Assembly (NCBI GenBank): GCA_023391625.1
Contig: JAEWAN010000006.1
Span: forward strand, 747,606-811,605
Reading direction: 5' to 3'
Origin: Bacteroidota bacterium
GTDB lineage: Bacteria > Bacteroidota > Bacteroidia > Bacteroidales > Paludibacteraceae
Length of the DNA stretch: 64,000 nt
Under the pieces are notes generated by a model. That model was not told the origin of the DNA. It was given only the letters and a program-made list of their open reading frames with translations, and did not search any database. Below, one piece after another: positions 27,373 to 36,367 of the stretch (the stretch's first letter is position 1; each line of letters starts with the position of its first letter). Both the position numbers and the translations under genes were made by a program.

Positions 27373-28767
27373 ATGAAACCTTTTTATAAAATATTAACAC
27401 TATTAAGCCTATTGCTCCCGTGCTTTTTAGCATATCCTGCTGAAAATGAAATTCATAAAGTCTTTAAAATCTCTTTGCAAAAAGATATTGGCAGTACCAC
27501 TTGGATTTACACCCAGAAAGGTTTTGAAAATGCTTATAAAGAAAATGCAGATGCTGTTTTAATTCATATGAATACGTATGGAGGTGAAGTGCTGTATGCA
27601 GATTCTATACGTACTAAAATATTAAATAGCAAGCTGCCTGTTTATGTTTTCGTAGATAATAATGCGGCCTCTGCCGGTGCATTGATAGCAATAGCTTGTG
27701 ATAAGATTTATATGCGGGAGGGGGCTACCATCGGAGCTGCTACAGTAGTGGATCAGAGCGGGGAAAAAGCACCGGATAAATACCAGTCATATATGCGGGC
27801 TACTATGCGTGCTACCGCAGAAGCACATGGAAAGGAAATGGTTGTTTCCGGTAATGATACGACATTCCGCTGGACGCGTGATCCTTTGATAGCGGAGGCT
27901 ATGGTTGATGAACGGACAGTTGTGCCAGGGATAAGTGAAGCTGGGAAGATATTAACGTTTACTGCACAGGAAGCGTTAAAATATGGATATTGCGATGGTA
28001 TTGCTGAAAGCATACCACAGGTGCTGGAAGAGTTTCTTGAAATTGGTGACTATGAGCTTGTCTCCTATGAACCAACGGTGTGGGATGAAATAAAAGGTTT
28101 TTTTCTGAGTTCGGTGGTTCAGGGAATTCTTATTATGCTGATAATCGGTGGGATTTATTTTGAATTGCAAACTCCCGGAATGGGGTTTCCATCTGTGGTC
28201 GCAATTGTGGCAGCAGTGCTGTTTTTTGTTCCCTTGTATATTGACGGGCTGGCAGCAAACTGGGAAATTCTTTTATTTGTAGTGGGTATAGGGCTTATTA
28301 TTTTGGAGTTATTCGCATTCCCCGGTTTTGGTGTGGCTGGTATTTCCGGTATAATATTGGTGATAGCCGGTTTGATATTGAGCCTTGTCGGGAATGTAAA
28401 TTTCAATTTTGAACCGGTTGATGGATACGACTTTGGAATTGCTTTGTTAACGGTATCTGTAGGGTTGTTGTTAGGTTTCGGACTTGTTGTTTATTTAAGC
28501 AGTAAGATAGGTACTAAGGGCATGTTTCGCAAGGTCGCTTTAAATACTACGCTTGATAATGAAACCGGATACATAGGTGTATCTCTGGAAGGTAAAAATC
28601 TGGTAGGAAAATCGGGGGTTGCTACAACGGTATTACGCCCTTCGGGGAAAGTGGAAGTGGATGGTAGCGTATATGACGCTATTTCGGAACAGTCTTTTAT
28701 TGAGAAAGGAACTCCGGTTAAGGTTACCCGTTATGAAACAGGGCAGATCTATGTAACTGAGCTTTAA
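27373..28767 (+). CDS. NfeD-family membrane serine protease
   Basis: A 464-residue long-form NfeD. A signal peptide (about 1-22) is followed by a ClpP/crotonase-like Ser protease domain (25-230), with the nucleophile Ser in NNAASAGALIAIACD. Then come membrane helices (about 240-370) and a C-terminal OB-fold domain (about 390-464, GYIGVSLEGKNLVGKSGVA). The archaeal homologue cleaves stomatin. The usual partner in related genomes is a flotillin/stomatin-like gene, but the next gene here is nnr. Role in membrane-protein quality control is inferred from the family. Confidence 0.93.
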   Translation: MKPFYKILTLLSLLLPCFLAYPAENEIHKVFKISLQKDIGSTTWIYTQKGFENAYKENADAVLIHMNTYGGEVLYADSIRTKILNSKLPVYVFVDNNAASAGALIAIACDKIYMREGATIGAATVVDQSGEKAPDKYQSYMRATMRATAEAHGKEMVVSGNDTTFRWTRDPLIAEAMVDERTVVPGISEAGKILTFTAQEALKYGYCDGIAESIPQVLEEFLEIGDYELVSYEPTVWDEIKGFFLSSVVQGILIMLIIGGIYFELQTPGMGFPSVVAIVAAVLFFVPLYIDGLAANWEILLFVVGIGLIILELFAFPGFGVAGISGIILVIAGLILSLVGNVNFNFEPVDGYDFGIALLTVSVGLLLGFGLVVYLSSKIGTKGMFRKVALNTTLDNETGYIGVSLEGKNLVGKSGVATTVLRPSGKVEVDGSVYDAISEQSFIEKGTPVKVTRYETGQIYVTEL

Positions 28768-28869
28768 TAGAAGCTTTGTGTTATAAGTTTTGAAAATTGA
28801 AACCAGCTTTAGCGGAAAAGATTTTTATTAATAAGCTATTGGAAAAAGAATTTTAATTGTATTTGTTGA

Positions 28870-30339
28870 ATGAAAATTTTGACAGATAAACAAATAAGGG
28901 AGGCCGACTTATATACTATTAAGAACGAGCCGATTCGTTCGGTTGATTTAATGGAGCGGGCGTCGCAGGTCATTGCGGACTGGATTTGTGAACATGTAGA
29001 TGTGTCTGTCCCATTTTATTTTGTTATAGGTAAAGGGAATAATGGAGGCGATGGGCTGGCTGTAGCCCGCTTGTTGTATAATGCCGGTTATCGCTGCAGG
29101 GTAAATCTGGTGTTTGAGGAATCGTTATTGAGCGAAGATAGCCGTATTAATCTGAATCGTTTGCCGGCAGGTATACCCCGTTCGTATCAATTAGATGATA
29201 TAACACCGGATGAGCTTATTGTAGATGCCTTGCTTGGAACAGGTGTTAAGGGCATGCTAAAAGCGCCATTGGATTCAGTTATTTCTCATATTAATGATTT
29301 GCCAAATCAGGTACTATCAATAGATCTTCCTTCCGGCATGAGAACGGAGTTTGGCAATTCCTCTGCAGAAATGATCCGGGCGGATATAACCTTGACTCTT
29401 GAATTTCCTAAATTGGCTATGCTGTTGCCGGAGTCCGGTGATTCTTGTGGCGAAATGCATGTGCTTCCTTTCGGATTAGATCAACATTTTATCGCTGTAT
29501 CAGAAAGTCCATTCCGTTTTATCACGGAGAATGATATTGTCCCCCTTCTATTTAAACGAAGGAAATTTTCTCATAAGGGAACTTATGGTCATGCTTTGCT
29601 TATTTGTGGTGCAAAAGGCATGACCGGAGCGGCTGTACTTGCTGTGGGAGGAGCACTTCGTTCCGGTTGCGGGTTGGTAACTGTTCATTTGCCGGAAGAA
29701 GAACGCTTTTGTGTTCATTCCCGTTTCCCGTCTGCTATGGTAAGCATAGACCGAAACTCCTGTTTCTCTGAATTGCCGGAAACCTTAGAGAAGTATACCG
29801 CTATTGGAGTTGGTCCGGGTTTAGGGCAGAAAGAAGAAACTGTAACTGCTCTTACCCGATTGTTGAAAACGGTAAACCGTCCTATTGTATTGGATGCAGA
29901 TGCGCTTAATATCCTTGCTGCAGAAAAAGAACTTCAACAATATGTACCGGAACACTCTGTCCTTACACCACATCCCGGAGAGCTGAAACGTTTGGTGGGA
30001 GAGTGGCATAGCGAGGAAGAAAAGATAAGGCGTGTCCGTGAATTTTCTCTAAAGTTAGACTCTGTCATTGTGGTAAAAGGGGCTTATACCATGGTTTGTA
30101 ATCCCGGTGGCATTTGTTATTTTAATTCAACAGGAAACAGCGGAATGGCTAAGGGTGGTAGCGGTGACGTATTGACCGGATTCCTGACCGGATTGCTGGC
30201 AAGAGGGTATGAACCGGAAACGGCGACTGTATTGGCTGTTTATTTCCATGGAAGAGCCGGAGATCTTGCTATGGATTTCTATGGCAAAGAAGGAATGAAT
30301 AGTGAAGATATAATTAACTTCCTGAATGCGGAATGCTGA
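28870..30339 (+). CDS. nnr: Bifunctional NAD(P)H-hydrate epimerase / dehydratase
   Basis: Repairs hydrated NAD(P)H. The 489-residue protein has an N-terminal epimerase domain (YjeF_N, 1-215; KGNNGGDGLAVARLL and IVDALLGTGVKG) and a C-terminal ADP/ATP-dependent dehydratase domain (YjeF_C, about 230-489; HKGTYGHALLICG, VLDADALN, LTPHPGE, and the NSGMAKGGSGDVLTG nucleotide loop). Both domains look intact. It ends 6 bp from the convergent GNAT gene. Confidence 0.96.
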   Translation: MKILTDKQIREADLYTIKNEPIRSVDLMERASQVIADWICEHVDVSVPFYFVIGKGNNGGDGLAVARLLYNAGYRCRVNLVFEESLLSEDSRINLNRLPAGIPRSYQLDDITPDELIVDALLGTGVKGMLKAPLDSVISHINDLPNQVLSIDLPSGMRTEFGNSSAEMIRADITLTLEFPKLAMLLPESGDSCGEMHVLPFGLDQHFIAVSESPFRFITENDIVPLLFKRRKFSHKGTYGHALLICGAKGMTGAAVLAVGGALRSGCGLVTVHLPEEERFCVHSRFPSAMVSIDRNSCFSELPETLEKYTAIGVGPGLGQKEETVTALTRLLKTVNRPIVLDADALNILAAEKELQQYVPEHSVLTPHPGELKRLVGEWHSEEEKIRRVREFSLKLDSVIVVKGAYTMVCNPGGICYFNSTGNSGMAKGGSGDVLTGFLTGLLARGYEPETATVLAVYFHGRAGDLAMDFYGKEGMNSEDIINFLNAEC

Positions 30340-30345
30340 TCCTGT

Positions 30346-30885
30346 TTATAAGGAAGGTTTGAATAGCTGATAAACTAATATGTCGATATACCGGTCTGAT
30401 TGGCGTAACCAGTTTTTTAATGTGCCGTTATGTTGGAAGCCTTGTCCTTCAAATAATTTACGGCTTATGGTGTTTGTTTCGGATACATGCGCATATAATT
30501 GGTTTATTTGCAAATGATCGAAAACATATTGTATTATAAGTTTTAAAGCCTGTGAGGCATATCCTTTTTGCTGAAAAGGAGTGTCTATCATTATTCCGGT
30601 TCCAATGCGGCTATTGAATACGTCAAAGTCAAACAAATCTATTATACCTACGGTTTCGCCATTCTCCTTTGATTCAATCATAAACCGGGTTTGCCTGCTC
30701 TCATAGATATCTGTTCCAGCTCCCTGGATGAATTTTTTCAAAATGAACCGGGAGTAAGGGGTTCTGGTATCCCCACCATACCAGAATGCAGGGTTGTTTT
30801 CCCACTGGTATAGCCTTTCAAGGTCTTCTGGTTCTATAGCCCTGAGTCTTATTTTTGTATTTTCTAAAACCGGTTCGATTTGCAT
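30346..30885 (-). CDS. GNAT acetyltransferase (RimJ/RimL type)
   Basis: A 179-residue N-acetyltransferase. The opening IRLRAIEPEDLERLYQWEN is typical of the RimJ/RimL/SpeG subgroup. The acetyl-CoA pyrophosphate loop is DTPFQQKGYASQALKL (Q/R-x-x-G-x-G/A), followed by the VSETNTISRKLFEGQGF segment. It overlaps the stop codon of the upstream HAD gene by one base, so the two are coupled. Substrate unknown. Confidence 0.9.
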   Translation of the reverse strand: MQIEPVLENTKIRLRAIEPEDLERLYQWENNPAFWYGGDTRTPYSRFILKKFIQGAGTDIYESRQTRFMIESKENGETVGIIDLFDFDVFNSRIGTGIMIDTPFQQKGYASQALKLIIQYVFDHLQINQLYAHVSETNTISRKLFEGQGFQHNGTLKNWLRQSDRYIDILVYQLFKPSL

Positions 30886-31307
30886 TATTTTCTGAAAAAG
30901 CTGAATAATTTTTTCTTCCTGGTAGGGTATTCACTGTCTATTTCCTGGCTTACAGGTTCCAGAAACCTTCCGGTAGTGATCATGCGGTAAATGATTCCCC
31001 AGTCTGGTAGTCCGCCCAATCCTCTGTCGTCAATATAAAGGTCTGCATTAATTTTCCGTGATATTCCTTTTGCAAAAGTTTCTTCCGGATAATTGGCGTT
31101 TACGGCATAGAATTCAAGCCCTTTCTTTTTGCAGAATTCCACAGCCTCATCCAGTTCCTTGCCTTCGCGTACAGTCCACAGGATTAGTTGATGGTGCTGT
31201 TCGTTTTGCAATTTTTTCAGTGTGTCAATGGCAAAGGGTATCTCTTTCCCTATTTTCGGATACTCATGTGTTACGATGGTTCCGTCAAAATCTACAGCTA
31301 TAATCAT
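30885..31307 (-). CDS. BT0820-type HAD-fold hydrolase
   Basis: A 140-residue HAD-superfamily protein. Motif I is VDFDGTIV (residues 5-12), motif II is in ILWTVREGKE, and the acidic motif is IDDRGLGG. It lacks a cap domain and belongs to the small group named after Bacteroides BT0820, whose substrate is not established. It is coupled to the GNAT gene (1-bp overlap) and is 25 bp downstream of the membrane protein gene. Confidence 0.9.
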   Translation of the reverse strand: MIIAVDFDGTIVTHEYPKIGKEIPFAIDTLKKLQNEQHHQLILWTVREGKELDEAVEFCKKKGLEFYAVNANYPEETFAKGISRKINADLYIDDRGLGGLPDWGIIYRMITTGRFLEPVSQEIDSEYPTRKKKLFSFFRK

Positions 31308-31332
31308 AATCAGGAGAGGTTATAGATTGTTT

Positions 31333-31785
31333 TTATAAGTCAGTGTCCTCATAGATTTCCAACTCGCTTCCCATTTTTGCTTCTGAAGGTTTGCAGAAGA
31401 CCAGGGCAATGGCTGCGATAGCCGCACAGAAAATCATAGAGCGGGAATTGAATAAATAAAAAAAGAATACGCCCAGTAAAAGATTGGCGCCTATGATGAT
31501 TAAACGATATAAGGCGTATGAAGTATATTTTTTTATTTTCTCGTTAATGTTGTCACCGCTTGCCAGTGTTTTTACCTTCTTATTGAAAATTCTTAAGCTT
31601 AACGGAATGGAGGCCATTAGGAATATCAGGTAAAGAGATGTGATGGTAACTCCTGTAGTACTTTGCGGATCCAGAGAGAACCCTCCTCCCTGTTTTGCCA
31701 GATAAAATCCTCCTACTGCCACTATTAGAGCCAGAATATACATCAGGTAGTAAATCAAAAGGAGTTTGTTAACGGACTTTTTCAT
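31333..31785 (-). CDS. Four-helix membrane protein, unknown function
   Basis: A 150-residue integral membrane protein with hydrophobic segments at about 8-30, 45-67, 90-112 and 113-130, and an acidic C-terminus. No known motif is visible. It lies 5 bp downstream of recR and 25 bp upstream of the HAD gene, so it belongs to a recR-led operon by position; no functional link to recombination is implied. Confidence 0.8.
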   Translation of the reverse strand: MKKSVNKLLLIYYLMYILALIVAVGGFYLAKQGGGFSLDPQSTTGVTITSLYLIFLMASIPLSLRIFNKKVKTLASGDNINEKIKKYTSYALYRLIIIGANLLLGVFFFYLFNSRSMIFCAAIAAIALVFCKPSEAKMGSELEIYEDTDL

Positions 31786-31790
31786 ATTTG

Positions 31791-32414
31791 TTATTGTTTA
31801 AAAGAGTTTGTAAAATCTACGCGGTTTAGTATTGAACGTCCTAATGTGACCTCGTCTGCATATTCCAGTTCATCTCCAATTGCTACCCCGCGGGCGATAG
31901 TTGTAATTTTTATATTGAAGGGAGCCAGTTTCCTGAATATATAAAAGTTGGTCGTATCTCCTTCCATGGTTGTGCTAAGTGCCAGTATGACTTCTTTGAT
32001 GTTTTCTTCCTTTACACGTTCCACCAGGCTGTCTATTTCCAGGTCTTTAGGTCCTATGCCGTCCATTGGCGATATGATTCCTCCCAGTACGTGGTATACT
32101 CCTCTGTACTGCTGTGTGTTTTCAATGGACATTACATCTTTAATGTTTTCCACCACGCATATGGTTTCGTGGTCACGTCCGGGATTGGCACATAACTGGC
32201 ATATGTCGGTGTCGGAAATGTTATGACAAATTTTGCAATACCGTATTTCTCTGCGTAACTGAATAAATGCATTCCCGAAAGAATCCACTTCTTGCTCCGT
32301 CTGCTTTAGTAAATAAAGCACCAGGCGTAAAGCTGTTTTCCTGCCTATACCCGGTAATTTGGCAAATTCGTTTACGGCATTTTCGAGCAGTGAAGAAGAA
32401 AATTGTTGATTCAT
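31791..32414 (-). CDS. recR: Recombination mediator RecR
   Basis: Works with RecF/RecO to load RecA at gaps. The 207-residue protein has the N-terminal helix-hairpin-helix (FAKLPGIGRKTALRL), a C4 zinc finger (CKICHNISDTDICQLC), and a Toprim domain (ICVVENIKDVMSIE to EGDTTNFYI) with the GIGPKDLEI segment. It heads a four-gene minus-strand group with the membrane, HAD and GNAT genes. Confidence 0.97.
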   Translation of the reverse strand: MNQQFSSSLLENAVNEFAKLPGIGRKTALRLVLYLLKQTEQEVDSFGNAFIQLRREIRYCKICHNISDTDICQLCANPGRDHETICVVENIKDVMSIENTQQYRGVYHVLGGIISPMDGIGPKDLEIDSLVERVKEENIKEVILALSTTMEGDTTNFYIFRKLAPFNIKITTIARGVAIGDELEYADEVTLGRSILNRVDFTNSFKQ

Positions 32415-32610
32415 ATTCAGTAATTATGCAAAGCAGCAACAAAAATACAAAAAAACTATGGTAAAATCTTATAATCATTGGCGGCCGGAAGGGACAAAAG
32501 CATTTTTCGTTTTTCTTATTTCTAAGTTTAATTTGCAGTTATGGCATCAACAACCCGATTTTTTTTAATTTTGTTGTCTTTAATCTTGTATGTGTAATTG
32601 ATTTATTGTT

Positions 32611-34065
32611 ATGTCGGGTGTTTCTGTGTTATTGTTAATTGCAGCTTATTTTCTGGTGTTGGTACTGATATCCGTTATTGCCGGACGAAAAAGTACGGAT
32701 AATCAGGCATTTTTTTTAGGGTATAGGCAGTCTCCGTGGTGGGTAGTGTCTATTGGAATGATTGGGGCCTCTATTTCCGGCGTTACTTTTGTGTCTGTCC
32801 CCGGGATGGTGCGTGCGGTTGACTTTACCTACATGCAGACTGTTTTCGGTTTTTTCTTCGGTTATATCGTTGTGGCAAAGGTTTTGCTGCCCTTGTATTA
32901 TAAATTGAACCTGACGACTATTTATACCTATCTGAAGGAACGTTTCGGAAATTATAGTTATAAAACCGGGGCATCCTTTTTCCTCTTGTCTAAAGTCATA
33001 GGCGCTTCGGCGCGGTTGTACGTTGTGGCTCTCATTCTGCAGAATCTGGTTTTTGATATGTGGAATGTCCCTTTTGGGGTAACGGTATGCGGCATTATAT
33101 TGTTAATTTGGTTATATACTTTTCGTAGCGGGATTAAAGTAATAGTCTGGACTGATACATTGCAGACTGTGATAATGATTGCTGCGCTTGTCCTGATTAT
33201 TGTGGAAGTAGCCGGACAGCTGGACATGAATTTCGGACAACTTACCAATGCCTTGGTGCATAGTGAACATACCCGGATTTTTGTTTTTGATGACTGGCAC
33301 AGTAAACAGAATTTTTTTAAACAGTTTTTCAGTGGTATTTTTATTGTAATCGTGATGACAGGTCTGGATCAAGATATGATGCAGAAAAATCTGACTTGCC
33401 GTAATTTGAAAGAAGCGCAGAAAAATATGTATTGGTGCGGTTTCTCCTTTACGCCAGTAAATCTGTTGTTCCTTTCATTGGGAGCCATGTTGCTGATGTT
33501 GGCTTCCCGGAATAATATAACGTTGCCGGAGGTGTCGGACGATATTTTGCCGATGTTTGCTACTCATTATCTTGGGAAAACTGTTTTTATCCTTTTTATC
33601 ATCGGTATTATTTCTGCCTGTTTTTCCAGTGCGGATTCTGCATTAACGGCTTTGACTACCTCTTTTTATGTGGATATTCTTGAACAGGATGAAACAAAAG
33701 ACAGGAAGGGTCAGCGTAAGAGAATGCTTGTTCATTTGGTCATAGCAGCTTTGTTTGTTTTGGTTATTCTGGGCTTTAAAGCCATCAATAATAAGAGTGT
33801 TATAGATGCCATCTATACGATTGTTTCCTATACGTATGGCCCTTTATTGGGGATGTATGCTTATGGCTTGTTTACAAAACGTCCGGTAAAAGATCAGCTT
33901 GTTCCTTATATTGCGGTGGCTTCTCCGCTTATTTGCGGAATGTTGAATGTAATCAGTGGCCGTTACTGGAGCTATGAATTCGGTTACGAACTGCTTATGT
34001 TGAACGGATTGCTGACCTTTGTCGGTTTATGGGTGACAACATTTTTCAGGCATGACTCAAAGTGA
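32611..34065 (+). CDS. Sodium:solute symporter (SSS family)
   Basis: A 484-residue transporter with about 13 membrane segments. Family signatures include the early DNQAFFLGYRQSPWWVVSIGM segment (residues about 30-50), the unwound-helix region GASISGVTFVSVPG, and FSSADSALTALTTS with the Ser/Thr Na2-site residues. It imports a solute with sodium; candidates include sialic acid, sugars, carboxylates or amino acids, and the sequence alone does not choose. A TAATTTTG element at 32566 may be its -7. Confidence 0.9.
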   Translation: MSGVSVLLLIAAYFLVLVLISVIAGRKSTDNQAFFLGYRQSPWWVVSIGMIGASISGVTFVSVPGMVRAVDFTYMQTVFGFFFGYIVVAKVLLPLYYKLNLTTIYTYLKERFGNYSYKTGASFFLLSKVIGASARLYVVALILQNLVFDMWNVPFGVTVCGIILLIWLYTFRSGIKVIVWTDTLQTVIMIAALVLIIVEVAGQLDMNFGQLTNALVHSEHTRIFVFDDWHSKQNFFKQFFSGIFIVIVMTGLDQDMMQKNLTCRNLKEAQKNMYWCGFSFTPVNLLFLSLGAMLLMLASRNNITLPEVSDDILPMFATHYLGKTVFILFIIGIISACFSSADSALTALTTSFYVDILEQDETKDRKGQRKRMLVHLVIAALFVLVILGFKAINNKSVIDAIYTIVSYTYGPLLGMYAYGLFTKRPVKDQLVPYIAVASPLICGMLNVISGRYWSYEFGYELLMLNGLLTFVGLWVTTFFRHDSK

Positions 34066-34069
34066 GAAG

Positions 34070-34741
34070 TTATTTTGTTTCCGTAGTTTGAAAAACAATG
34101 CCGTCTTTCATTTCTATAACCCTGTCCGATAGCTCGGCAAGTTCTTTGTCATGGGTCACGATGACTACTGTCAGGTTAAATTTATCCCGGAGGTCAAATA
34201 AAAGCTTATGCAATTCTTCTTTGTTTTTGGAATCCAGACTTCCGGAGGGTTCGTCAGCCAGAATTACAGCAGGATCGTTTATTAAAGCGCGGGCCACGGC
34301 AACACGTTGTTTCTCTCCTCCGGATAATTCCGCCGGTTTATGTTCCATCCTTTCGCTCAGTTGAAGGTAGTCCAGCAATTCTTTGGCTTTAGGAGTTATT
34401 TCATTGGGCTTTTTGCCGGCAATCAAGGCTGGTATCATTACATTTTCCAATGCAGTAAATTCGGGTAATAACTGATGAAACTGGAATATAAATCCTATCT
34501 CCTTGTTCCGGAACGATGCCAGTTCTTTTTCTTTCAGCTTACTTACGTTAGAGCCGTTGATGATTACATTGCCGGAATCAGGCCTGTCCAGAGTTCCTAA
34601 TATTTGTAATAAAGTGGTTTTGCCTGCGCCGCTGGGGCCCACAATGGAAATAACCTCTCCTTTTTCCACAGAAAGATTTACTCCTTTGAGGACTTGTAGC
34701 TCGCCAAAACTTTTATGTACTTGTGTAGCTTGTATCATCAT
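34070..34741 (-). CDS. LolD-like ABC transporter ATP-binding protein
   Basis: A 223-residue ATPase with Walker A GPSGAGKTT (about 36-44), signature LSGGEKQRV, Walker B VILADEPSG and the His-switch VIVTHD. It fits the LolD/MacB class that powers lipoprotein release or efflux through FtsX-type permeases. No permease gene is adjacent, so the membrane partner must be encoded elsewhere. It lies 15 bp after tcdA on the same strand, a pairing I cannot explain functionally. Confidence 0.92.
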   Translation of the reverse strand: MMIQATQVHKSFGELQVLKGVNLSVEKGEVISIVGPSGAGKTTLLQILGTLDRPDSGNVIINGSNVSKLKEKELASFRNKEIGFIFQFHQLLPEFTALENVMIPALIAGKKPNEITPKAKELLDYLQLSERMEHKPAELSGGEKQRVAVARALINDPAVILADEPSGSLDSKNKEELHKLLFDLRDKFNLTVVIVTHDKELAELSDRVIEMKDGIVFQTTETK

Positions 34742-34756
34742 GATTCTGAAATATGT

Positions 34757-35485
34757 TTATTGGTTTTTGCCTGTTATCAGTTCTTGAATTACGTAGGATG
34801 CAAGAAAACATCCGAACATAGGAGGAAGATAAGAAATTGTTCCGGTAGTGGATTTTTTATACTTTTCGTCTTCCGTTGCTATTATAGCCGATTTGTTGGC
34901 CGGTTCCGTTGAGAAAACAACTGGTAGCCCTTTTTTTATTCCGACTTTGGCCAGACGTTGGCGTACGGCCTTGGCCAGAGCGCAGTATTCTGTTTTTGAA
35001 ATGTCGGCGATTTTGATTTTCGAAGGGTCTGTTTTCCCTCCGGATCCCATAGACGATATGATTGGGATATGCCTGTCCAGACATGATACGATGAGATATA
35101 CTTTGGGAGATAAAGTATCTATGGCATCAATAACAAAGTCAAAGTGATTGTTATCCAGTATGGAGTCTGTATTTTCACTGGTTAACCAGTCGTTTATGAC
35201 TTGAAGTTGAAGATCGGGGTTGATATCCATTAACCGTTTTCCCAGTACTTCGGCTTTTGGAAGTCCTAATGTCGATTGCAACGCTATGATCTGTCTGTTG
35301 ATATTTGTTTCGTTCACCGTGTCACAATCGATAATGGTCATACGGCCTACTCCCGCACGGCAAATCATTTCTGCTGCCATACCTCCTACTCCTCCTACTC
35401 CGACAATAAGGACTGAAGCATTTTCGAGTTTTTGCATATTTTCAGGCCCGACAAGTAATTCTGTCCGCTGTTCCCATTCTTTCAT
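34757..35485 (-). CDS. tcdA: tRNA threonylcarbamoyladenosine dehydratase
   Basis: Converts t6A37 in ANN-decoding tRNAs to its cyclic form. The 242-residue E1-like (ThiF/MoeB/HesA) protein has the adenylation loop VGVGGVGGMAAEMICRAGVG, the DCDTVNETNINRQ motif and the later DAIDTLSPK region. Length and the SSMGSGGKTDPSKIKIADIS segment fit TcdA rather than MoeB. A TAACTTTG -7 element is found upstream at 35502-35509 on the minus strand. Confidence 0.92.
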   Translation of the reverse strand: MKEWEQRTELLVGPENMQKLENASVLIVGVGGVGGMAAEMICRAGVGRMTIIDCDTVNETNINRQIIALQSTLGLPKAEVLGKRLMDINPDLQLQVINDWLTSENTDSILDNNHFDFVIDAIDTLSPKVYLIVSCLDRHIPIISSMGSGGKTDPSKIKIADISKTEYCALAKAVRQRLAKVGIKKGLPVVFSTEPANKSAIIATEDEKYKKSTTGTISYLPPMFGCFLASYVIQELITGKNQ

Positions 35486-35501
35486 ATCAAGGAATTTTAT
35501 G

Positions 35502-35509
35502 CAAAGTTA
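35502..35509 (-). promoter_or_regulatory. Candidate -7 element of tcdA
   Basis: The minus strand reads TAACTTTG 17 bp upstream of the tcdA start. It is divergent from a similar element at 35553 on the plus strand. Confidence 0.45.
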
Positions 35510-35552
35510 TTTGTTTCGGGCAATAAACACTCATTTCTTATCATAAAAAGTG

Positions 35553-35560
35553 TAACTTTG
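35553..35560 (+). promoter_or_regulatory. Candidate -7 element of the YgjP-type gene
   Basis: TAACTTTG lies 43 bp before the ATG at 35604 and matches TAnnTTTG. Confidence 0.45.
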
Positions 35561-35603
35561 TGTTGCCTTAACAAATCTTTTTTTCTCTGCTAAATAAAGC
35601 AAA

Positions 35604-36317
35604 ATGTCGTCTGTCGTTGATTCGGAATTCGGAGTTATAGAATTTGTCTCCAGTGCAAAGGCAAGGAGTATAAATGTACGTATTTTAGCGGACAAGCTGC
35701 GTGTAAGTGTGCCTCGCAGGTGTACGGAGAAAGAAGCGATGAAGTTTGTTAATTCTGTCCGTGACAAAATACTGGCTAAGCAACAAAAGATAAAAAGGAA
35801 TGTCGCGGAGAATAAGCTCGTTTTGAGTGTGGATAACCCTTTGCAAACATTGACATTTTCTGTTGTATTGAGTCCGGCAAACAGGAATGATATTTTTTTC
35901 TCTTTTAAAGCAGGAGTGTTGAGAGTGGATTTTCCGGAAGGGCAGGATATCACAGGTGATAATGTTCAATCTTTAATCTGGAATGGAATTGTTTATTTCC
36001 TGAAGAAAGAAGCAAAACGTGTGCTGCCGGAGAGAGTCAGTTTATTAGCCCGGGAAAATGGTTTTTCTTATGCCTCCGTTAAAATACAATCCAGCAAAAG
36101 CCGTTGGGGCAGTTGTTCACAAGCGAAGAATATCAACTTATCTCTATATTTAATGTTACTGCCTCAGCATTTGGTTGATTATGTTATTTTGCATGAACTA
36201 TGCCATACTAAGGAGATGAATCACGGAGCAGGCTTCTGGATGTGGATGGATAAGGTGACTGGAGGCAACAGCAAAAAACTGCGGGCGGAACTGAAAAAAT
36301 ACAGGATGCCGGAATAA
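35604..36317 (+). CDS. YgjP-type (DUF45/M48-like) metallopeptidase
   Basis: A 237-residue protein of the YgjP/WSS1-like group. The zinc motif HELCHTKEMNHG (HExxH with a third His) is at about 197-208, preceded by SKSRWGSCSQAKNINLS, the family hallmark. The N-terminal half (ARSINVRILADKLRVSVP) is the usual beta domain. In many genomes it is annotated M48 or SprT-like; physiological substrate unknown. The dgt gene follows 50 bp downstream. Confidence 0.9.
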   Translation: MSSVVDSEFGVIEFVSSAKARSINVRILADKLRVSVPRRCTEKEAMKFVNSVRDKILAKQQKIKRNVAENKLVLSVDNPLQTLTFSVVLSPANRNDIFFSFKAGVLRVDFPEGQDITGDNVQSLIWNGIVYFLKKEAKRVLPERVSLLARENGFSYASVKIQSSKSRWGSCSQAKNINLSLYLMLLPQHLVDYVILHELCHTKEMNHGAGFWMWMDKVTGGNSKKLRAELKKYRMPE

Positions 36318-36367
36318 TAAAAATATTTGTCTATCGGGGGCAATAATATGATAGGAGATTAAATACA

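Noticed and set aside
34070..35485. LolD-like ATPase and TcdA as a novel system
   Set aside because: They are merely adjacent on one strand; neither protein family has a link to the other and no third component is present.
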